Shown here one piece after another: positions 1 to 5,006 of a stretch of 5,006 nucleotides of DNA (its first letter is position 1; every line of letters starts with the position of its first letter). The stretch is taken from NCBI GenBank assembly GCA_964597275.1, contig CAZQXS010000187.1, positions 1 to 5,006 of the forward strand, written 5' to 3'. The notes under the pieces are model-generated. The model saw only the letters and a list, made by a program, of their open reading frames with translations, had not been told where the DNA came from and did no database searches. This DNA is from UBA8110 sp964597275. GTDB lineage: Bacteria; SAR324; NAC60-12. The translations under genes and the position numbers were made by a program.

Positions 1-4
1 TGGT

Positions 5-1933
5 GTGTTGCGCAAGTCCTGCTGGTTGCTCGCCCTGCTGCTAGGGCTTGCCGCACCTGTGTTCGCGCAGTTTGACGAGCCGGAAATCCCGGAGCAGTTG
101 GTTTTCCCGGAGCTTGCACTGGAGCCGTCCGATCCACGCCCCGGCGAGCAGGCGAGGGCAGTGGTGCGGATGCGGTTGCACGAGGGCTGGCATGTCTATT
201 CGGTGGTTCCGGCGGAGGGCGACTTTGCGCCGATTCCCACCTCGCTCGACGTGAATGCGGAGCCTCTGGAAAAAATTGGGCCGATTTACGAATCCAACCC
301 GCGAACCGACACCGATCCGGTGTTGGGCATGGTCCTCAGCTTTCACAAAAAACAGGCCCAGCTTTTCCGGAATCTTCGTATTCCGGAAACAGCGGACTCC
401 GGAGTGTTTCCGCTTCAGGCCAGTTTGCGCTTTCAGGCGTGTAGCGAGCGCGTCTGCCTGCCCCCGAAAACCGTTGCGCTGACCTCCGATTTCACGATCA
501 CGGCAGGTCCGGTGCGCCCGGAGTATGCCTTTGCGCAGTACGCGGTGGACGAGATTCCGGGGGGTGACAAGGTCGCAGTTTCAGAGTTGGAGACTGCGCT
601 TTCCGGCGGGATCTGGGGCTTCTTTGGACTGGCGGTTGTGGCGGGGATGTTGGCGCTGCTGACCCCGTGCGTGTTTCCGATGATTCCGATCACGGTGGCG
701 TACTTCACCAAGCAAGGCGAATCCGAAAGCACGGTGCGTCTGGCCTCCTTGTTTGGCTTGGGGATCATCGGCACCTACACGGTCACGGGCATGGGCTTGT
801 CGCTGCTGCTCGGCGCAACGGGCGCGGTGCAACTGGCCACGAATGGCTGGGTGAACTTGGCCATCGGGCTGCTCTTCCTCGCTTTCGGGTTCAGCCTGAT
901 GGGCTATTTCGAGTTGCGCCTGCCTTCCGGGGTGGGAACCCACGCGGATCAGTGGTCGCGCCGCTACGGGGGGGCGGTCGGGGTGTTGCTGATGGGCCTC
1001 GTCTTCACGCTGACCTCCTTCACCTGCACTGTGCAGTTTGTGGGCACGATGCTGATTGCCGCCTCACAGGGACACTGGCTTTGGCCACTGGTGGGGATGC
1101 TTGTGTTTGCGACGGTGTTTGCGTTTCCGTTTTTTCTGCTCGGCCTGTTTCCACGCTGGATTCAAAAGCTTCGGGGGCAATCCGGGGAGTGGATGGACCA
1201 CCTCAAGGTCGTGATGGGCCTGCTCGAACTCGCCGCCGCGTTCAAATTCCTGAGCAACGCCGATCTCGTTTGGCAGTGGGGGGTGTTGGACCGTGATTTC
1301 GTGATTGTCGCGTGGCTGGCGATTTCGGTGTTCACCGGATTGTTTCTGCTGGGCACCTTTCCGGTGCATCACGTCCGGGTTCAGGTGCGGACGCTGACGG
1401 GCATGGTGGGCGCGGCTGGGTTTTTGGTGCTGGCGATTTACTTGGGACGCGGCTTGGGCGGGGTTCCGCTCAACCCGTGGGTGGACACCTACCTGCCGCC
1501 GACGCTGGCGGCCTCCGGCCCGCTCACGGTGGTGCCGCTCCCGTCATCGTTGCCGGAATCGAAAGATGCGCCCAAGCTGGTGTGGCATTCCAAGCTTGAC
1601 GAGGCGCTGGACCTCGCCCGGCAGCAGAATCGCCGCGTCTTCATTGATTTCACAGGCTACACCTGCGTGAACTGCCGCTGGATGGAGGAGTACATCTTTG
1701 AACGCCCGGCGGTGCGGGAGCGGTTCCGAGAGCAGTTCGTGCTGGTCCAGCTTTACACGGACGGAGGCACGGACGCGGCCACCAACCAGCAGATGCAGGT
1801 GGAACGCTTCCGTACGCTGGCACTGCCGTTTTATGTCATCCTCAGCCCGGACAACCGAGTCCTCGCCCGACATTCGGGAATTCTCAAACCCGCTTCGGCG
1901 TTTTTGGCCTTTCTCGATGCCCAAGAGGGTTGA
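5..1933 (+). CDS. dsbD: Thiol:disulfide interchange protein DsbD (periplasmic domain, membrane domain, thioredoxin domain)
   Basis: This inner-membrane protein carries electrons from cytoplasmic thioredoxin to periplasmic partners such as disulfide isomerases and cytochrome c maturation proteins. The 642 residues show all three DsbD modules. A signal peptide (about 1-21, cleavage after VFA) precedes an N-terminal immunoglobulin-like domain with redox pair C146/C151 in CSERVC. About eight membrane segments follow (about 203-480), with C222 in TPCVFPMIP and C341 in SFTCT as the intramembrane pair. The C-terminal thioredoxin-like domain has C554-V-N-C557 and a probable cis-proline at P608. All six expected redox cysteines are present, so the protein is probably active. 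The start is GTG at 5. TTG at 8 is equally possible, and the ribosome binding site lies outside the window. E. coli DsbD is somewhat shorter and spaces its first pair one residue wider. The gene heads a tight cluster with the two genes that follow. Confidence 0.95.
   Translation: MLRKSCWLLALLLGLAAPVFAQFDEPEIPEQLVFPELALEPSDPRPGEQARAVVRMRLHEGWHVYSVVPAEGDFAPIPTSLDVNAEPLEKIGPIYESNPRTDTDPVLGMVLSFHKKQAQLFRNLRIPETADSGVFPLQASLRFQACSERVCLPPKTVALTSDFTITAGPVRPEYAFAQYAVDEIPGGDKVAVSELETALSGGIWGFFGLAVVAGMLALLTPCVFPMIPITVAYFTKQGESESTVRLASLFGLGIIGTYTVTGMGLSLLLGATGAVQLATNGWVNLAIGLLFLAFGFSLMGYFELRLPSGVGTHADQWSRRYGGAVGVLLMGLVFTLTSFTCTVQFVGTMLIAASQGHWLWPLVGMLVFATVFAFPFFLLGLFPRWIQKLRGQSGEWMDHLKVVMGLLELAAAFKFLSNADLVWQWGVLDRDFVIVAWLAISVFTGLFLLGTFPVHHVRVQVRTLTGMVGAAGFLVLAIYLGRGLGGVPLNPWVDTYLPPTLAASGPLTVVPLPSSLPESKDAPKLVWHSKLDEALDLARQQNRRVFIDFTGYTCVNCRWMEEYIFERPAVRERFREQFVLVQLYTDGGTDAATNQQMQVERFRTLALPFYVILSPDNRVLARHSGILKPASAFLAFLDAQEG
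364..389. repeat. Perfect 10-bp inverted repeat inside dsbD
   Basis: The arms at 364-373 (TTTCCGGAAT) and 380-389 (ATTCCGGAAA) are exact reverse complements separated by the 6-nt loop CTTCGT. Each arm also contains the self-palindrome TTCCGGAA, so this octamer occurs twice as a direct repeat 16 nt apart. The repeat is translated as part of the N-terminal periplasmic domain (around residues 120-129). In mRNA it could form a compact hairpin with a UUCG-containing loop. No T-run follows, so it is not an intrinsic terminator. Function is unknown and chance is a fair explanation. Confidence 0.6.
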
Positions 1934-3020
1934 GCCACGCTCCCTGCGCCCTTGGCGCGGCATGCTTTTCGGGGTGGCCGTGATGCTGCTTTCCGGATGC
2001 ACCGACCTTGGCTACTACTGGCAGGCGGCATCCGGGCATCTCAGCCTGCTCTCGCAGAAGGAGGACATCACCGAACTGATCGCCCGTCCAGACACCCCGC
2101 CCGAAACGCGCCGCAAGCTGGAACTGGTGCGGCAGGTCCGCGAATTCGCAGTCACGGAACTCAAGCTCCCGAAGAATCCGGGCTACACGGGCTACGCCGA
2201 TCTTGGGCGCAACTACGTCGTTGTGGTCGTGACTGCGGCCAAGCCCTTTGCGCTCACCAGCCAGCGTTGGTGCTACTGGTTCGTCGGCTGTCAGGAGTAT
2301 CGCGGCTACTTCGAGGAAGCCGACGCCCGCGACCTCGCCCGGCAGCTTGAGTCCGAAAAATGGGATGTCGCCGTCAGTCGTGTTTCCGCCTACTCCACGC
2401 TGGGCTGGCTCAACCGGCCGTGGCTCCCCGAGTGGTTTTCCGATCCCGTCCTCAACACCTTTCTCAACCGCCGGGACGAGGACATCGCCGCCACGCTCAT
2501 CCACGAAATGGCGCATCAGGTCGTGTACGTCCCGGACGACACCGCGTTCAACGAATCCTTCGCCTCCTTCGTCGAGGAAGCCGGGGTGGCCCAGTTTCTC
2601 AACCGCATCGAGGGGGCCGACTCGCCTAAACTCCCCCGCTACCGACTCGCCCACGCCGACCGCGAACGCTTCCGGACCCTCGTGCTGACCACCCTGCTCC
2701 GCCTCGAAAAACTCTACGCCTCGGAACTTTCGGAAACCGAAGTGCAACGCCAGAAACACGCAGCCTTTGCCGAACTCAAGGCGGCCTACCAACAACAGCG
2801 CGGGCAATTCCGCGTCCTCAACTACGACCTCTGGTTTTCCAAGCCACTCAACAATGCGCACCTGCTTGGGGTGCGACGCTACGAAATGCACGTCGAACGC
2901 TTCCGCAACCTGCATCAACAACTGAACGGTGACTGGCAGCAGTTCTATGAGCAAGTTCAGGAGATGAAGGACTGGAACCGCGAGCGACGGCAGGTTTTTT
3001 TGAAAGGAAAAGATGTCTGA
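1917..3020 (+). CDS. Predicted aminopeptidase lipoprotein (PF10023/COG4324-type zinc metallopeptidase)
   Basis: This is a probable zinc-dependent peptidase anchored to the envelope as a lipoprotein. From ATG 1917 the product has 367 residues. An arginine-rich n-region and short hydrophobic stretch lead to the lipobox LLSGC, with C28 as the lipidated residue. Threonine rather than aspartate follows the cysteine, which by the E. coli rule would favour the outer membrane. Family hallmarks follow: GYTGYADLGRNY (89-100), a WC...GC segment (118-125), SAYSTLGW (157-164), then the zinc motif H196-E-M-A-H200 and NESFASFVEE (212-221), which probably supplies a third zinc ligand at E213. The C-terminal third is charged and helical, ending in a glutamine-rich segment. 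The family's substrate is unknown to me. The start overlaps dsbD by 17 nt without a clear Shine-Dalgarno sequence, suggesting translational coupling. ATG 1962 is an alternative that keeps the lipobox but loses most of the basic n-region. Confidence 0.88.
   Translation: MPKRVEPRSLRPWRGMLFGVAVMLLSGCTDLGYYWQAASGHLSLLSQKEDITELIARPDTPPETRRKLELVRQVREFAVTELKLPKNPGYTGYADLGRNYVVVVVTAAKPFALTSQRWCYWFVGCQEYRGYFEEADARDLARQLESEKWDVAVSRVSAYSTLGWLNRPWLPEWFSDPVLNTFLNRRDEDIAATLIHEMAHQVVYVPDDTAFNESFASFVEEAGVAQFLNRIEGADSPKLPRYRLAHADRERFRTLVLTTLLRLEKLYASELSETEVQRQKHAAFAELKAAYQQQRGQFRVLNYDLWFSKPLNNAHLLGVRRYEMHVERFRNLHQQLNGDWQQFYEQVQEMKDWNRERRQVFLKGKDV
3003..3008 (+). promoter_or_regulatory. Shine-Dalgarno sequence of the gmhB-like gene
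   Basis: AAAGGA lies 4 nt before ATG 3013, inside the last codons of the upstream peptidase gene. It fixes the start at 3013 and indicates that this third gene can recruit ribosomes itself, despite the 8-nt overlap. Confidence 0.6.
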
Positions 3021-3603
3021 TTTCACAAAGCTCCGGGCCGTGTTGCTGGACCGCGACGGGGTGCTGAACGAGGAACCCGGCCCGCCGCTCACGCCGGAGG
3101 AGTTTGTCTGGATTCCGGGCAGTGCCCAAGCCGTGGCGCGGCTCAACCAGCAGGGGTTGATCGTGGCAATTGTCACCAACCAGTCGGTGTTTGCACGGGG
3201 GTATCTGACCGAATCCGGGCTGGCGGCGATTCACCAGAAAATGCGCAGGGAACTGGCAGACACGGGCGGCAAGGTGAACGGGATTTTCTACTGCCCCCAC
3301 CATCCGAAGTGGGAAAACGGCCAGCGGCTCACGACCCCGGCCCCTCCGTGCGGATGCCGAAAACCGGAACCCGGACTGCTGGAACAGGCCGGAACCGCGC
3401 TGGGCTTCACGCCGGACGAAGCCGTGTTGATCGGCGACAAGACCTCCGACTTCAAGGCGGCGGCGCGGTGGGGGTGTCCCGCGATTGGCGTGCGCACGGG
3501 CTACGCCGGAACCGACGGCAACTGCAACCGCGCCCCGGAGGTTTGGGCGGAGGACTTGTCTGCCGCCGTGGAGTGGGTTTTGGCACAACACTCCAGCGGA
3601 TGA
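3013..3603 (+). CDS. gmhB: HAD-family heptose 1,7-bisphosphate phosphatase (GmhB type)
   Basis: The likely reaction is removal of the C7 phosphate from D-glycero-D-manno-heptose 1,7-bisphosphate in the cytoplasm, a step toward ADP-heptose for the LPS core. The 196-residue length fits stand-alone GmhB. Visible HAD motifs are D13-R-D15-G-V (nucleophile and acid/base aspartates), T55-N-Q (motif II), R116-K117-P (motif III lysine) and G-D142-K-T-S-D146 (motif IV, magnesium ligands). The structural zinc loop is complete: C94-P-H96 and C113-G-C115. Its H96-C113 spacing is about four residues longer than I recall for E. coli GmhB. The anomer preference cannot be read from this sequence. The main alternative is histidinol-phosphate phosphatase of the HisB N-terminal type, which shares the zinc loop. 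No fused dehydratase domain or histidine gene is seen here. The gene overlaps the upstream peptidase gene by 8 nt and is probably the last gene of the cluster. Confidence 0.85.
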   Translation: MSDFTKLRAVLLDRDGVLNEEPGPPLTPEEFVWIPGSAQAVARLNQQGLIVAIVTNQSVFARGYLTESGLAAIHQKMRRELADTGGKVNGIFYCPHHPKWENGQRLTTPAPPCGCRKPEPGLLEQAGTALGFTPDEAVLIGDKTSDFKAAARWGCPAIGVRTGYAGTDGNCNRAPEVWAEDLSAAVEWVLAQHSSG

Positions 3604-3708
3604 CCGGGGTCATTCTGAATAAGCATTGTTCCTGCCTCGGTTTCTTTCTAGGCTGACGCAACGAATGATCGCCCTGCCCCTGTGGTCGTTCCCGGTATTG
3701 GTAATTCC

Positions 3709-3737
3709 GTTCGTCCTGAGCTTGTCGAAGGGCGAAC
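3709..3737. repeat. REP-like short palindromic element
   Basis: Left arm 3709-3717 (GTTCGTCCT) pairs with right arm 3729-3737 (AGGGCGAAC) over nine positions, one a G-T wobble, around an 11-nt loop GAGCTTGTCGA. From general knowledge, this sequence resembles a dispersed intergenic palindrome (core CCTGAGCTTGTCGAAGG) found in many copies in diverse bacterial genomes. When translated it gives telltale peptides such as FVLSLSKG or FDKLRTNG. Only one copy is in this window, so dispersal cannot be shown here. It lies 7 nt before the Shine-Dalgarno sequence of the receptor gene, so a hairpin would sit in that gene's leader if transcription starts upstream. Confidence 0.75.
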
Positions 3738-3744
3738 CCCGTAC

Positions 3745-3750
3745 AGGAAA
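3745..3750 (+). promoter_or_regulatory. Shine-Dalgarno sequence of the receptor gene
   Basis: AGGAAA precedes ATG 3757, with 8 nt between the AGGA core and the start codon. Together with the signal peptide that begins at this ATG, it fixes the start of the receptor gene. Confidence 0.65.
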
Positions 3751-3756
3751 ATCCGC

Positions 3757-5006
3757 ATGAAACGCAAACTCATCCTCGCCCTCCTCACCCTGATGCTGTT
3801 CCGCATGGGGGTGGTTACGGCGCAAGAAGTGTTCGTGCTGGATTCCGCCAGCCAACTGCAAACCGTCGAGCGCAAGCACATGCAGTTTCTGGAGGGTTTC
3901 GATGAACACGCCACCTTTGAGCAATTGCAACAGGCCGGCTGGCAGCCGGAGTTGTCCAGCCATCAGTCGTTCGTGGACGGGTATTGGGTGAAATTCTTGG
4001 TGCGGAACGAACTGGATTCAACCAGCATCGGACTTTTTCACAACCTGAATTTTGAGAAAAAACTCTTCGTCAAAAACTCCCTTGGCGTGAAGGAGTACCC
4101 CTACTGGAAATACCGGAAAGATCACTATGTTGCAGAGGATCACTTGGGGTCACACTACCGAGTGATCCTGCCCCAACAGGAAGTCACGACAGTTTACGAT
4201 TTTTTCAGGAGCAAGCCCTTCAACCGTTACTACTCTGCGAAAAACGGACTGGATCGCCTTCAACTCGGAAAGTGGAAGGACATTCAGATTAGGGAAGTTA
4301 TTTCGGTTGTCGCTGCAATTTGCTTTATTGCGATATCCTTTGCTTTTGGATTGTATTACTTTTTCATTTACCTTGTTTCCAAAGAAAATTATTTGTGGCT
4401 TTCCCTGATTTTGTTTCAGGCGACAGCAATGATATTGACCACATACCCAACGGGAATGTATCTGGGGCTTTCACTTTGGTTGACGTTCAGTGCAATACCC
4501 CTTACTTTTTATGCGGTCTTGTTCATCCTGCTGTTGCAGTTTTTCAGGAAAATCTTAATCCTCCCTGTTCATCACCCGCGCATCAACAAGATTTTCGTCA
4601 TCGGCATTATTTTCTACGCCGTCTTGGTGCCCGTGTACGTCATCGAATCCTTCAACTGGCCGGAGGGTGAGCCATTCACGAACCTGCTGAAGTACCCACC
4701 AGACAACCGGGGAGCGGGCTTCATCCCGCTGCCTTTCATGGTGATCCCGTTTGCCCTGCTGTTGATCACGGTCATCGTGATCTCCTTCCAGCGCTGGAGA
4801 AAGGGGGATGCGTCCGCAGGCTACCTCTGCCTTTCCTTCTCCCTACCGTTTCTCTTGCTTCCTATGTGGGGTGTTTTCTTCGTCCTCAAAATGTTTGGTT
4901 GGGCAACTTTGTTACTGGTTGCCGTAGGCAGGATCTTGTTTCTTACCATGTTCATCACCTTCGGGCTTGCGGTGGCCCAGCGCCTGAACGACCTCAAGCG
5001 TCTGGC
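3757..5006 (+). CDS. 7TMR-DISM-type membrane receptor, N-terminal part (3' end cut by window)
   Basis: This frame is open from ATG 3757 to the window edge: 416 complete codons and no stop. A basic, hydrophobic signal peptide (about 1-22, cleavage near VTA|Q) leads to an extracytoplasmic domain of about 155 residues. Its GYWVKFLVRNEL (75-86) fits the 7TMR-DISMED2 pattern (PF07696, usually yW..f.l.N). Seven hydrophobic segments follow, roughly at 182-206, 211-229, 237-262, 278-296, 322-344, 354-376 and 383-407. The first two, with FGLYYFFIYLVSKENYLWLS between them, match the 7TMR-DISM membrane domain (PF07695). The last helix runs into FGLAVAQRLNDLKRL, the usual exit into a cytoplasmic coiled coil and output domain. 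Family members end in histidine kinase, SpoIIE-type phosphatase, GGDEF or cyclase domains, so the output here cannot be stated. The ligand is unknown; some family sensor domains are thought to bind carbohydrate. Base composition is lower in GC than upstream genes, especially at 4261-4440. Confidence 0.85.
   Translation, partial: MKRKLILALLTLMLFRMGVVTAQEVFVLDSASQLQTVERKHMQFLEGFDEHATFEQLQQAGWQPELSSHQSFVDGYWVKFLVRNELDSTSIGLFHNLNFEKKLFVKNSLGVKEYPYWKYRKDHYVAEDHLGSHYRVILPQQEVTTVYDFFRSKPFNRYYSAKNGLDRLQLGKWKDIQIREVISVVAAICFIAISFAFGLYYFFIYLVSKENYLWLSLILFQATAMILTTYPTGMYLGLSLWLTFSAIPLTFYAVLFILLLQFFRKILILPVHHPRINKIFVIGIIFYAVLVPVYVIESFNWPEGEPFTNLLKYPPDNRGAGFIPLPFMVIPFALLLITVIVISFQRWRKGDASAGYLCLSFSLPFLLLPMWGVFFVLKMFGWATLLLVAVGRILFLTMFITFGLAVAQRLNDLKRL

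Larger units (their letters stand above)
3604..3756. other. Intergenic region between gmhB-like gene and receptor gene
   Basis: This 153-nt gap is the only substantial non-coding stretch in the window. Its right half contains the REP-like palindrome and the next gene's ribosome binding site. No GC-rich hairpin followed by a T-run is seen after the gmhB stop, so no intrinsic terminator can be called. The best sigma-70-like match is TTGTTC (3626-3631), 17 nt, then TAGGCT (3649-3654), which is too weak to annotate. Whether the receptor gene is transcribed from its own promoter or by readthrough is open. A 31-codon reading frame (3665-3760) crosses the region but is not supported as a gene. Confidence 0.6.

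Noticed and set aside
667..1296. 209-codon + strand frame inside dsbD
   Set aside because: It lies wholly within the DsbD membrane domain in another frame. Its translation is low-complexity with no domain, while the DsbD frame carries the redox motifs.
2995..3001. Run of seven T near the end of the peptidase gene as a programmed frameshift site joining it to the phosphatase
   Set aside because: Entering the phosphatase frame here meets a TGA at 3001-3003 at once, so no fusion could form. A separate Shine-Dalgarno sequence and ATG already explain the start.
1884..3179. Long open frame of 431 codons on the - strand opposite the peptidase gene
   Set aside because: It runs antisense to a gene with clear family motifs, shows no recognisable domain, and is a usual by-product of GC-rich codon use on the other strand.
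3601..3612. TGACC GG GGTCA palindrome at the gmhB stop codon as a terminator
   Set aside because: The loop would be 2 nt, or the stem only 4 bp with a 4-nt loop, and no T-run follows.
3626..3654. Possible promoter TTGTTC - 17 nt - TAGGCT upstream of the receptor gene
   Set aside because: Only half of the -10 positions match the sigma-70 consensus and the -35 is poor. Such matches are expected by chance.
3610..3963. 117-codon - strand frame covering the intergenic gap
   Set aside because: It contains FDKLRTNG, the typical translation of the palindromic element, and overlaps the start of the well-supported receptor gene in antisense.
4320..4670. 116-codon + strand frame inside the receptor gene
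   Set aside because: It is an alternate frame of the 7TM region. The receptor frame continues uninterrupted and explains the hydrophobic pattern.

Overview
The window carries four genes, all on the + strand, with almost no non-coding DNA. It comes from a Gram-negative bacterium: there are two Sec-type signal peptides, a lipoprotein signal, a periplasmic disulfide-reducing system and a probable lipopolysaccharide-core heptose phosphatase. GC content is high in the first three genes and lower in the fourth. The DsbD style (CSERVC, TPCVFPMIP, CVNC) resembles versions I associate with Verrucomicrobiota, Planctomycetes, Acidobacteria or Bacteroidetes more than the E. coli type. A Verrucomicrobiota-like source is a weak guess, not a determination.

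Bases 5-3603 look like one operon of envelope genes. First is a full-length DsbD-type thiol:disulfide interchange protein. It overlaps by 17 nt a predicted zinc-peptidase lipoprotein of the 'predicted aminopeptidase' family (PF10023/COG4324). That gene overlaps by 8 nt a HAD phosphatase of the GmhB type, which has its own Shine-Dalgarno sequence. The three products share a compartment theme: electron delivery to the periplasm, a surface or periplasmic peptidase, and a heptose precursor for LPS. No sequence evidence shows that they act together.

Bases 3604-3756 form the only real gap. It holds a short palindromic, REP-like element (3709-3737), followed directly by the Shine-Dalgarno sequence of the next gene. 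I see no convincing promoter or terminator.

From 3757 to the end of the window runs an open, unfinished gene. Its signal peptide, extracytoplasmic domain and seven membrane segments match the 7TMR-DISM receptor class. The output domain (kinase, phosphatase, cyclase or other) lies beyond the window. I found no tRNA, rRNA, CRISPR array, transposase or phage gene. I also found no clear sign of a wholly new system. The points most worth following are the receptor's missing output domain and the palindrome in its leader.
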